64,000 nucleotides of DNA from positions 25,295 through 89,294 of the forward strand of contig JACSRS010000117.1 in NCBI GenBank assembly GCA_014879655.1, in the 5' to 3' direction. The DNA comes from Burkholderiaceae bacterium (lineage in GTDB: Bacteria > Pseudomonadota > Gammaproteobacteria > Burkholderiales > Burkholderiaceae_C). A model generated the notes under the pieces. That model had not been told where the DNA came from. It saw nothing but the letters and a program-made list of their open reading frames with translations, and did not search any database. Shown piece after piece: positions 56,573 through 64,000 of the stretch (the first letter of the stretch is position 1; the number at the start of each line of letters is the position of its first letter). A program made the position numbers and the translations under genes.

Positions 56573-56640
56573 AGCCCGCATCCAGTCGAGGGGCTTTCAC
56601 TAAACTTTTCATAGCGCCGACCTCCGTATTGACGGCACTA

Positions 56641-56698
56641 ATTCTTGATTCCACCCAAGAATCAGGGATGTCAACCCATTTCCTCAGGGGAAACCCCT
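56641..56698. other. Hairpin-rich leader region before the first AMP-ligase gene
   Basis: Within the 195-bp gap after amiC, ATTCTTG (56641-56647) pairs with CAAGAAT (56656-56662), and AGGGG (56686-56690) pairs with CCCCT (56694-56698). An alternative TTTCC/GGAAA pairing overlaps the second. No T-run follows, so these are not clear terminators. The rest of the gap shows nothing I can name. Confidence 0.35.
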
Positions 56699-56767
56699 CA
56701 TCACCAAAACCGATTTGCGCGTCAAAGTGTTGAGTTACCCGCAACGACCGCGACAAAAGGAAACCGT

Positions 56768-58447
56768 ATGGCCCAGAAAAAACTGATGCTCGACTATCTC
56801 TACGATCATGAGGCCAAGCTGGCCGATCACGTCTACATGACGCAGCCGATCGGCGGCGGCCAGGTGATCGACTACACCTGGGGCCAGACGATGGACCAGG
56901 CGCGGCGCATGGCCGCGCACCTGCAAAGCCGCGGCTTTGAGCCCGGTTCGCGCATCGCCATCCTCTCCAAGAACTGCGCCCATTTCTTCATGGCGGAGAT
57001 CGCCATCTGGATGGCCGGTTACACCACCGTGGCCATCTTCCCCACCGAAACGTCCGAAACCGTCAACTTCGTGCTGGACCACAGCGGCGCCAGCCTGCTG
57101 TTTGTCGGCAAGCTCGACACCTGGGATCAACAGGAAAGCGGCGTCCCCGCCGGCCTGCCGCGCATTGCCTTCCCGCTCGCACCGAAGACGAAGATCGAGG
57201 GCTGGGACGCCATCATCGAGCGCACGCCGCCGCTCAAGGGTCACCCCAAGCGCCAGCCTGACGATCTGGCCATGTTCATCTACACATCCGGCTCCACCGG
57301 CCAGCCCAAGGGCGTAATGCACAGCTTCGGCCGCATCAGCGAGTCCTGCGAAGGCATCTGCAAGGACATCGAATCCCGCATCGGCGCCAACGTGGAAATT
57401 CGCGCCCTGTCCTATCTGCCGCTGGCGCACGTGTTCGAACGCGCCTGGGTGGAAGGCATGTCGATGGTCAGTGGCAAGGCCCACATCTTCTTCGCCGAGA
57501 CGCTGGACACCTTTGTGAAAGACCTGAACCGCGCGCGCCCGACGGTGTTCATTTCAGTGCCGCGCCTGTGGCTGAAATTTCAGCACGGCGTGTTCGCCAA
57601 GATGCCGCCGAAGAAGCTCGACCGCCTGCTGTCGATCCCCATCCTCGGCAGGATCGTCGGACGCAAGGTGCTCAAGGGCCTGGGACTGGACGAAGCGCGT
57701 CTGGCCGGCAGCGGCTCGGCGCCCATCCCGGCCGAGCTGATTTCCTGGTATCGCCGCCTCGGCCTGAACCTGATCGAAGGCTATGCGATGACCGAGGACT
57801 TCGCGTATTCGCACAACTCCACCGACCAGATCAACGCCCCGGGCTGCGTCGGCGTGCCGCTACCCGGCGTGCAGGTTCGCATCAGCGAAGAAGGCGAAAT
57901 CCTGATCAAGTCGCCAGGGCAGATGGTGGGCTACTACAAGCGCCCCGACCTGACCGCCGAATCCATCACCGAAGACGGCTTCTTCCGCACCGGCGACCGG
58001 GGCGAGCGTCGCGCCGACGGCCTGCTGAAGATCACCGGCCGGGTCAAGGAACTGTTCAAGACCTCCAAGGGCAAGTACGTCGCGCCGGCACCGATCGAGA
58101 ACATGCTCAACGCCCACCCGATGGTCGAACTTTCGCTGGTCTCCGGCGTGGGCCAGCCCTCGGCCTACGCCATGGTGCTGCTCAACGAAGAACTGCGCCC
58201 CAAGGCCAAGGAGGTGGCGGTGCGCACCCAGGTCGAGCAGGAACTGTCGCAACTGCTCAAGAGCGTGAACCAGAAGGTCGCCGACTACGAAAGCCTGAAA
58301 ATGATCGTCATCGCCGACGAACCCTGGACCATCGAGAACGGCTTCCTCACGCCCACCATGAAAATCCGCCGCGCCCGTATCGAATCGGCCGTCGAGGCCA
58401 AACTGCCCGAGTGGTACGCCAAGAAGGGCGCGGTGCACTGGATGTGA
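56768..58447 (+). CDS. Long-chain acyl-CoA synthetase-like AMP-binding protein (copy 1)
   Basis: 559 residues. ANL superfamily adenylate-forming enzyme with Y-T-S-G-S-T-G-Q-P-K-G at ~178-188, E-G-Y-A-M-T-E-D near 340, R-T-G-D-R-G-E-R and a C-terminal Lys-rich K-E-L-F-K-T-S-K-G-K motif, as in FACS/FadD15-type ligases. It probably activates a fatty acid to its CoA thioester. AAGGAA lies 6 nt upstream of the ATG. A close paralog of identical length follows, separated by an intrinsic terminator. Confidence 0.9.
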   Translation: MAQKKLMLDYLYDHEAKLADHVYMTQPIGGGQVIDYTWGQTMDQARRMAAHLQSRGFEPGSRIAILSKNCAHFFMAEIAIWMAGYTTVAIFPTETSETVNFVLDHSGASLLFVGKLDTWDQQESGVPAGLPRIAFPLAPKTKIEGWDAIIERTPPLKGHPKRQPDDLAMFIYTSGSTGQPKGVMHSFGRISESCEGICKDIESRIGANVEIRALSYLPLAHVFERAWVEGMSMVSGKAHIFFAETLDTFVKDLNRARPTVFISVPRLWLKFQHGVFAKMPPKKLDRLLSIPILGRIVGRKVLKGLGLDEARLAGSGSAPIPAELISWYRRLGLNLIEGYAMTEDFAYSHNSTDQINAPGCVGVPLPGVQVRISEEGEILIKSPGQMVGYYKRPDLTAESITEDGFFRTGDRGERRADGLLKITGRVKELFKTSKGKYVAPAPIENMLNAHPMVELSLVSGVGQPSAYAMVLLNEELRPKAKEVAVRTQVEQELSQLLKSVNQKVADYESLKMIVIADEPWTIENGFLTPTMKIRRARIESAVEAKLPEWYAKKGAVHWM

Positions 58448-58497
58448 CCGGTCCATTGGCCGCTTCGGCGGCCGAGCCCTTGTCCACACTTGTCAGC

Positions 58498-58519
58498 AAG
58501 GCCCTTCGGGGCCTTTTTT
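58498..58519 (+). terminator. Intrinsic terminator between the two AMP-ligase genes
   Basis: AAGGCCC / GGGCCTT with a TTCG tetraloop, followed by TTTT. It separates the transcription of the two paralogs. Confidence 0.88.
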
Positions 58520-58676
58520 CTTGACCGCGATTTTTCGATCGATCCAACCGGCAAGCGTTCGCCGAACCCATGGCACGCTCCCGCCACCCATGCGGGTAAA
58601 CCCACGTGACGGCGCGGCCCGTTGCCCCGCAAAGTGTCCCTTGGACTTCATCCCCGGGCCGTCCCAAGGAGCACGC

Positions 58677-60356
58677 ATGCCAGACAACCAGCTGATTCTT
58701 GACTACGTCTATGAACACGAAGCCGCACAAGGCGACACGGTCTATCTGACGCAACCGATCGGCCGCGGCCAGGTGGTGGACTACACATGGTCCCAGACGC
58801 TGGACCAGGCGCGCCGCATGGCCGCGCACCTGCAAAGCCTCGGTTTCGAGCCCGGCGCCCGCATTGCCATGCTGTCGAAGAACTGCGCACACTTCATCAT
58901 GGCGGAACTGGCGATCTGGATGGCCGGCTACACCACCGTGGCGATCTTTCCGACCGAAACGGCTGACACCGTGCGCTATGTGCTGGACCACAGCGAGGCC
59001 AGCCTGCTGTTCGTCGGCAAGCTCGACCTGTGGGAGCAGCAGAAAGACGGCGTCGACCCGAAGCTGCCTTGCATCGCCTTCCCGCTCGCGCCTGCCACGT
59101 CCTGCGAGGGCTGGGACGCCATTGTCGCGAGTACGCCGCCGCTGCCCGGCCGCCCCGTCCGCGCCAGCAATGACCTCGCGATGATCATGTACACGTCGGG
59201 CTCCACCGGACAACCCAAGGGCGTAATGGTCAGCTTCAATGCCTTCACCCGCGCTGGCGAAGGCATTGCCAGCGATGTGCGAAAGCGCGTCCCCGAGGGA
59301 ACGAAGGGACGCATGCTGTCCTACCTGCCGCTGGCGCACAGCTATGAACGCAGCTGGGTGGAGGCAGCAACGCTGGTGGACGGCGGCAACCATGTGTTCT
59401 TCGCCGAGTCGCTGGACACCTTTCTGCAGGACCTGCAGCGCGCGCGCCCGACGCTGTTCCTGTCAGTGCCGCGCCTGTGGCTCAAGTTCCAGCAGGGCGT
59501 GTTTGCAAAGATGCCGCCAAAAAAGCTCGACTTCCTGCTCGGCATTCCTCTCGTGGGTCGCATCGTCGCCACGAAGGTGCTCAAGGGCCTGGGCCTGGAT
59601 CAGGTGCTGCAGGCCGGCAGTGGTTCGGCCCCGATCCCGGCGGAGCTGATCCGCTGGTACCGCAAACTCGGCCTGCACCTGTACGAAGGCTACGCCATGA
59701 CCGAGGACAACTCGTATTCGCACTCGTCGAACCGGCAGTTCAGCGAACCCGGCTACGTCGGCGTGCCGATGCCGGGGGTGGAGGTCCGGATCAGCGAAGA
59801 AGGCGAGGTGCTGATCAAGTCACCGGGCCAGATGAGTGGCTACTTCAAACGTCCCGACCTGACCGCCGAAAGTTTCACCGACGACGGATTTTTCCGCACC
59901 GGTGACCTGGGTGAGCGGCGCGCGGATGGGCTGCTGAAGATCACCGGGCGATTGAAGGAACTGTTCAAGACGTCCAAAGGCAAGTACATCGCGCCGGCAC
60001 CGATCGAAAACCTGCTGAACAACCACCCGCTGATCGAACTCTCGCTGGTCTCCGGCGTCGGCCAGCCGGCTGCGTATGCGATGGTGGTGCTGGCCGAGGA
60101 TGTGCGCCCGACGGTGGGCGATCCGGCCGTGCGCAGCCGCGTGCGCAGTGAACTCGCCGCCCTGCTCACCAACCTCAACGCCCAGCTTGCCGACTACCAG
60201 CGACTGGCCATGATCGTCATTGCCCGCGAGCCCTGGGCCATCGAGAACGGCTTCCTGACGCCCACGATGAAGATCAAGCGCAGCCGCATCGAGGCCTCGG
60301 TCGCCGACCGCGTGGCGGCCTGGTACGCCAGCGGCGAAACGGTGATCTGGATCTGA
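58677..60356 (+). CDS. Long-chain acyl-CoA synthetase-like AMP-binding protein (copy 2)
   Basis: 559 residues, the same length as copy 1 and nearly collinear with it. Shared motifs include Y-T-S-G-S-T-G-Q-P-K-G, E-G-Y-A-M-T-E-D and K-E-L-F-K-T-S-K-G-K. Differences cluster near residues 110-150 and 195-215, on the way to the substrate pocket, suggesting a different chain preference. AAGGAG lies 5 nt before the ATG at 58677. The upstream 229-bp gap holds the terminator and a GC-rich leader without other recognisable features. Confidence 0.9.
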   Translation: MPDNQLILDYVYEHEAAQGDTVYLTQPIGRGQVVDYTWSQTLDQARRMAAHLQSLGFEPGARIAMLSKNCAHFIMAELAIWMAGYTTVAIFPTETADTVRYVLDHSEASLLFVGKLDLWEQQKDGVDPKLPCIAFPLAPATSCEGWDAIVASTPPLPGRPVRASNDLAMIMYTSGSTGQPKGVMVSFNAFTRAGEGIASDVRKRVPEGTKGRMLSYLPLAHSYERSWVEAATLVDGGNHVFFAESLDTFLQDLQRARPTLFLSVPRLWLKFQQGVFAKMPPKKLDFLLGIPLVGRIVATKVLKGLGLDQVLQAGSGSAPIPAELIRWYRKLGLHLYEGYAMTEDNSYSHSSNRQFSEPGYVGVPMPGVEVRISEEGEVLIKSPGQMSGYFKRPDLTAESFTDDGFFRTGDLGERRADGLLKITGRLKELFKTSKGKYIAPAPIENLLNNHPLIELSLVSGVGQPAAYAMVVLAEDVRPTVGDPAVRSRVRSELAALLTNLNAQLADYQRLAMIVIAREPWAIENGFLTPTMKIKRSRIEASVADRVAAWYASGETVIWI

Positions 60357-60443
60357 AGGCCGTATCAGCGGCCGCAACCGGGTAACCCGGCGGGGCGTGG
60401 GCGACAATGAAACATTGCCGTCCCGGCGCGACTGCCGACACTC

Positions 60444-61631
60444 ATGAACCACCTGCCCGATCTGGCCCTGTCCCTCGCCCCACTCCTGGCAACCACCCTG
60501 GCAGTGGTCGCGGCGCTGTGGCTGCTGCACTGGCTGGTGCTGGGCCGCCGCTCGGATATTGGCAAGGGACGGCGATTGCCCCGGCAGCTGGCGCTGCTGG
60601 CGGCAACGATCGCCGGACTCGTGCTGGTGGTGCTGGCCCTGCCGGTGGCGGAAAGCACACGCAACCAGGTCATCACGCTGATCGGCGTGCTGCTGTCAGG
60701 CGTGATCGCGTTCTCGTCCACCACCATCGTTGCCAACGTGATGGCCGGCCTGGTGCTGCGGATGACCCAGCCCTTTCACACGGGCGACTTCATCCAGGCC
60801 GGCGAGCATTTCGGCCGCATCACCGAGCGCGGGCTTTTCGACACTGAAATCCAGACCGAGCACCGGGAGCTGGTGGCGCTGAGCAACTCCTGGCTGCTGG
60901 CCAATCCGGTCACCGTGGTGCTGGCCTCCGGCGCCATCGTCTCGGCCAATGTGTCGCTGGGTTACGACGTCCACCACGCCCGGGTGCGCTCGCTGTTGCT
61001 GGCAGCGGCCGAAAAAGCCGGCCTGAAGGACCCCTTCGTTCAGGTCATCGAGCTGGCCGATCATGCGGTGAGCTATCGCATCAACGGGCTGCTGAGCGAG
61101 GTCAAGAGCCTGCTCACGGCGCGATCCGAACTGCACATCGCCGTGCTGGACGCCCTGCACGGAGACGGCGTGGAAATCGTCTCGCCCGCTTTCATGAACC
61201 AGCGGCAAATCTCCCCCGAACAGCGCTTCATGCCCGACGGCAAGGACCCGCAGCCGGTGGCCGTGCCGGACGGCTCACGAGCCGAAGACGTGGTGTTCGA
61301 CAAGGCCGAGCTCGCCGGGCAGCGGGCGCAGGCGCGTCACGCACTCATCACCGAGTTGCGGCGGCTGGAGGCCGAGGAGAAAGAAGCCAAGGGCGATGAC
61401 CGAGAGGCGCTGGGACGGCAGATCGAATCGGTTCGCATGCAGCTGGCCGAGCTGGCCGCTCTTGCCGTCGAGGAGGTGGACACCGAAGCGGTGACCATCG
61501 GTGGGGAGGAGACGGACGAGAAATCCGCCGATCCGGCCGAAGCAAAGGAAGCGGATCCGTCACCGACCCACACCCCGCGCCCGTCTGGGAAGATTCCGAC
61601 ATCTGAATCGGGGAACACCCCGAACAACTGA
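60444..61631 (+). CDS. MscS-like mechanosensitive channel domain protein
   Basis: 395 residues. About three N-terminal membrane helices (to ~100), a pore-lining third helix followed by F-H-T-G-D-F-I-Q-A-G-E-H-F-G and the MscS beta domain (to ~165), then an alpha-beta region. The C-terminal ~110 residues are a highly charged Glu/Ala/Asp-rich tail, long for the family. It probably releases solutes on hypo-osmotic shock. A monocistronic arrangement is likely. Confidence 0.88.
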   Translation: MNHLPDLALSLAPLLATTLAVVAALWLLHWLVLGRRSDIGKGRRLPRQLALLAATIAGLVLVVLALPVAESTRNQVITLIGVLLSGVIAFSSTTIVANVMAGLVLRMTQPFHTGDFIQAGEHFGRITERGLFDTEIQTEHRELVALSNSWLLANPVTVVLASGAIVSANVSLGYDVHHARVRSLLLAAAEKAGLKDPFVQVIELADHAVSYRINGLLSEVKSLLTARSELHIAVLDALHGDGVEIVSPAFMNQRQISPEQRFMPDGKDPQPVAVPDGSRAEDVVFDKAELAGQRAQARHALITELRRLEAEEKEAKGDDREALGRQIESVRMQLAELAALAVEEVDTEAVTIGGEETDEKSADPAEAKEADPSPTHTPRPSGKIPTSESGNTPNN

Positions 61632-61780
61632 CGGCTTTTGCCGATAGATGCAGGCCTGCGCGCCAAAGATGCCGACAAAAGCCTTCAATTTTGCGATTTT
61701 CCGATCAATACCCCTACCCGTTTCTGCCACTTTTCGTTACATTCCAACCCATAAAAGACCAGCGACAAGGGGAGGTCGAC

Positions 61781-62563
61781 ATGAACGGAAATCAGGTCGG
61801 GTTATGGATGGTGATGGTGGCGCTGCTCGGATTGGCGAGTGGGGCCGGCATGCATCGCGAGTGGCTGCGCAGGCAACACCACCAGAAGCGAAAAATTCCG
61901 CGCCATTGGCCCATGAAAGCTCGACTGCTGGTCAACGGCGATGAGCGCAAAGTCTGGCAATGGCTGCAACAGGCGTTCTTTGATCACCACGTCATGGTCA
62001 AGATCCCGCTGACGCGCTTTACCGCGCCGCGCGACCAGCAGGAAGGCCTGAGATGGTTCGAGCTGCTCAGCGGTTTCTACTGCACGTTCACGCTGTGCGC
62101 GCCCAATGGTCAGGTCGTGGGCTGCGTCGATGTACTGGGCCGCAACGGCATCACCCGCAGCCATCGCATGGTCAAGGAAACCCTGCTGGCGCAATGCGGC
62201 ATTGCCTACTGGGTGGTGGCGCCCTATGCGCTGCCCGAGGCCGCCGAAATCCGCACGGAATTTCTGGGCGAGGCCTTCGCCCGGTCAGCCGCGCTGCAGC
62301 AGGACTCGGCAACCATCGCCACGGCCCGCAGCACCTTGCGCTCCACGCTGGACCGCATGCGCCACGATCGGCCGACCGAATCCGGCGGTCTGGTTGCCAA
62401 TTCGGAGGCCAGCACATCACCCACGCCGCTGACCGCCTCAGACGGCCGGTCCCGGCACCGCATCGAAACCGAAAGCGCCTTCGACAGCCTGGCATCGTCC
62501 GGCTGGCAGCAGCGCGATTCGTTCATCGCTCCGCTGGACAGTCGCAACAGCCTGCTGCACTGA
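61781..62563 (+). CDS. DUF2726-like protein with N-terminal membrane helix
   Basis: 260 residues. An N-terminal helix (about 5-22), a basic segment (R-R-Q-H-H-Q-K-R-K), then an alpha-beta domain (about 40-190) starting with a L-L-x-x-x-E-R-K-V-W segment as in DUF2726, which is distantly restriction-endonuclease-like. The last 70 residues are Ser/Thr/Arg-rich and probably disordered. AAGGGGAGG lies upstream of the ATG at 61781, fixing the start. Function unknown. Confidence 0.7.
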   Translation: MNGNQVGLWMVMVALLGLASGAGMHREWLRRQHHQKRKIPRHWPMKARLLVNGDERKVWQWLQQAFFDHHVMVKIPLTRFTAPRDQQEGLRWFELLSGFYCTFTLCAPNGQVVGCVDVLGRNGITRSHRMVKETLLAQCGIAYWVVAPYALPEAAEIRTEFLGEAFARSAALQQDSATIATARSTLRSTLDRMRHDRPTESGGLVANSEASTSPTPLTASDGRSRHRIETESAFDSLASSGWQQRDSFIAPLDSRNSLLH

Positions 62564-62583
62564 AGCTGGCCGCGCACTTGCAC

Positions 62584-62640
62584 CGCTTTTGATAGCAAAA
62601 CCCAGCCATTCGACGCCGGGTTGGTGCCAATAAGATGCGT
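62584..62640 (-). repeat. Dispersed repeat copy before the ThDP-enzyme gene
   Basis: On the minus strand: CATCTTATTGGCACCAACCC, then GGCGTCGAATGGCTGGGTTT and TGCTATCAAAAG. It aligns with the copies in the NadR-like and transglycosylase genes. It occupies part of the 250-bp gap 62564-62813; the rest of that gap has a GGCTGCGCAGCC palindrome and nothing else I can name. Confidence 0.55.
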
Positions 62641-62813
62641 ATTTCCGCTGTCGGGCGCTGCCACCCCCTGCGCCCGCCTGACCACCCCATGCGGGGAAAT
62701 CCGTTTGACGTCACTGCCAATGCGCGCCACAGTGGCTGCGCAGCCCACGCCGTGAGCCGCTTCGTCACAGCGCCGAAGCCCCGTCACCCCATTTCAGCCA
62801 GGAACCCGCACCC

Positions 62814-64000
62814 ATGCCCGACACGCCAACCACCCCCGATGCTGCCCACACCACTGCCCGCCACGGGGGCGACCGGGTCGCCGAATCGCTGCTGGCCCAC
62901 GGCGTGCCCACCATCTTCACGCTCTGCGGCGGTCACATCTCGCCGATCCTCAGCGCCGCCAAGGCGCGTGGCATCCGCATCGTTGACGTGCGCGACGAAG
63001 CTACCGCGGTTTTTGCCGCTGACGCCACGGCCCGCATCACCGGCCTGCCCGGCGTGGCCGCCGTCACCGCCGGACCCGGCATCAGCAACACCATCACGCC
63101 GCTGAAGAACGCGCAGCTGGCGCAGTCGCCGCTGATCCTGATCGGCGGCGCCGCGCCGACCGCGCTGCAGGGCCGCGGCGCGCTGCAGGACATCGACCAG
63201 CGCCCGCTGGTGGAGCCGCACGTCAAGCTGTTCCGCAAGATTCGCCGCGTGTTCGACCTGGGCCCGGCGGTCGACGAAGCCTTTGAAGTGGCGCAGTCGG
63301 GGGTGCCGGGGCCGGTGTTCATCGAATGCCCGGTGGACCTGCTGTACGACGAGGCTTCGATCCGCCAGTGGTACGCCGACGCCGCCGGCAAAGGCACCTC
63401 GCTGGCCGACCGGGCACTTCGCTTCTACCTGAACCGGCATGTGCGGCAGATGTTCGACAGCAGCGACGTGTTCCCACCGCCCCAGGTGCGCACCGTCGCG
63501 CCGCCGCGCGCCACGCAGGGCAGCGTGATGGCAGCCACCGCCGCGCTCGCCGCCGCAGAAAGACCGTTGATGGTGATCGGCAGCCAGGCCGTGGTGCTGT
63601 CCGCCGAGGCCGACCGGCTGGCCGAAGCCGTGACCCGACTCGGCATCCCTGTCTACCTCTCGGGCATGGCGCGCGGCCTGCTAGGCGCTGACCACCCGCT
63701 GCAGATGCGCCACCAGCGCCGCGTGGCGCTGCGCGAGGCCGACTGCGTGCTGCTCGCCGGCGTGCCCTGCGACTTCCGGCTCGACTACGGCAAACATGTG
63801 CGCCGCAGCGCCCGCCTGATCGCAGCCAACCGCAGCAGCAAGGACGCGCGCCTGAACCGCCGCCCCGACATTGCCGCCATCGGCGACGCCGGCCTGTTCC
63901 TGCAGGCGCTGGCGGCCAACGCCGCGCCGCTCACCGGCGCCGCAGCCACCCGGCGCGCCGCGTGGATCGGCACCCTGTGCGAACGCGACGCCGCGCGGGA
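62814..64000 (+). CDS. Thiamine pyrophosphate-dependent enzyme, acetolactate synthase-like (partial)
   Basis: The first ~395 residues; the C-terminal cofactor domain lies beyond the right edge. The N-terminal ThDP pyrimidine-binding domain (15-190) has the activating Glu in D-V-R-D-E-A-T-A-V. The central domain (about 215-370) begins near [10 protein letters not shown]. The sequence resembles the ILVBL/acetolactate synthase-like or 2-hydroxyacyl-CoA lyase group more than the biosynthetic IlvB. Which reaction it performs cannot be decided from this half. AGGAA lies about 10 nt before the ATG. Confidence 0.87.
   Translation, partial: MPDTPTTPDAAHTTARHGGDRVAESLLAHGVPTIFTLCGGHISPILSAAKARGIRIVDVRDEATAVFAADATARITGLPGVAAVTAGPGISNTITPLKNAQLAQSPLILIGGAAPTALQGRGALQDIDQRPLVEPHVKLFRKIRRVFDLGPAVDEAFEVAQSGVPGPVFIECPVDLLYDEASIRQWYADAAGKGTSLADRALRFYLNRHVRQMFDSSDVFPPPQVRTVAPPRATQGSVMAATAALAAAERPLMVIGSQAVVLSAEADRLAEAVTRLGIPVYLSGMARGLLGADHPLQMRHQRRVALREADCVLLAGVPCDFRLDYGKHVRRSARLIAANRSSKDARLNRRPDIAAIGDAGLFLQALAANAAPLTGAAATRRAAWIGTLCERDAAR

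Noticed and set aside
61633..61683. Imperfect inverted repeat (GGCTTTTG...CAAAAGCC) after the MscS-like gene as terminator
   Set aside because: The arms are about 30 nt apart with a mismatch and no clean T-run follows, so it was not listed as a terminator.
62701..62740. Promoter with TTGACG for the ThDP-enzyme gene
   Set aside because: No acceptable -10 hexamer at 16-18 nt.

Overview
The window is about 64 kb of GC-rich chromosomal DNA. Its gene content and order suggest a betaproteobacterium of the order Burkholderiales, probably Comamonadaceae-like. The signs are a Bug-type solute-binding protein, BamC after DapA, the pyrG-kdsA-eno-ftsB run, paired circularly permuted ATP-grasp/alpha-E operons, and a short dispersed repeat with a GCTATT-AATAGC hairpin. 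I see no rRNA, tRNA, CRISPR array, transposase or prophage gene. No gene-free stretch exceeds 300 bases; the longest (10414-10684, 62564-62813, 58448-58676, 56573-56767) are described in the entries.

Region 1 (1-10.5 kb, all minus strand) is a respiratory gene cluster and the most unusual part. In transcription order it encodes a 59-residue membrane protein, a CuA subunit, a heme-copper oxidase-like catalytic subunit in which Gln stands where the active-site Tyr should be (NorSY-like), heme O synthase, a SCO copper chaperone, a cytochrome b fused to a [2Fe-2S] ferredoxin and an FAD/NAD(P) reductase, a small membrane-anchored protein, a second cytochrome b fused to a 2x[4Fe-4S] domain and an MvhD-like domain, a second divergent heme-copper oxidase subunit I, and the start of a CtaA-like protein. 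It looks like a module joining NAD(P)H and/or ferredoxin redox chemistry to quinone and to NO or O2 reduction. A perfect 11-bp inverted repeat lies upstream of the first gene.

Region 2 (10.7-23.6 kb) holds two oppositely oriented operons of the ATP-grasp / alpha-E / transglutaminase (predicted amidoligase) group. One has split ATP-grasp and alpha-E genes. The other has a transglutaminase-DUF2126 protein, a fused ATP-grasp/alpha-E protein, a transglutaminase and a RidA protein. comEC lies between them. Each operon has a good sigma-54 (-24/-12) promoter match.

Region 3 (23.7-35.4 kb) has parE, a lytic transglycosylase and parC, then an MFS transporter with a coupled 45-residue protein, an SDR, a methyltransferase, dapA, bamC, an MBL hydrolase and an Ala-rich lipoprotein.

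Region 4 (35.4-50 kb) is housekeeping: roxA-like hydroxylase, slyD, dut, coaBC, pyrG, kdsA, eno, ftsB, pnuC with a NadR-like kinase, hslO, a gamma carbonic anhydrase, a DUF455 ferritin-like protein, xerD and a Bug protein.

Region 5 (50-64 kb) has an AEC transporter, a lipoprotein-MlaD-MlaE set without an ATPase gene, queG, tsaE, amiC, two tandem acyl-CoA-synthetase-like genes of equal length, an MscS-like channel, a DUF2726-like protein and a ThDP enzyme cut by the right edge.

Two themes cross the regions. A dispersed repeat of about 60 bp occurs at least six times; three copies are used as coding sequence (a signal peptide, a start codon with the first residues, and an in-frame insert). Several genes have a -10-like hexamer only 6-9 nt before the start codon and no Shine-Dalgarno sequence, which suggests leaderless transcripts.
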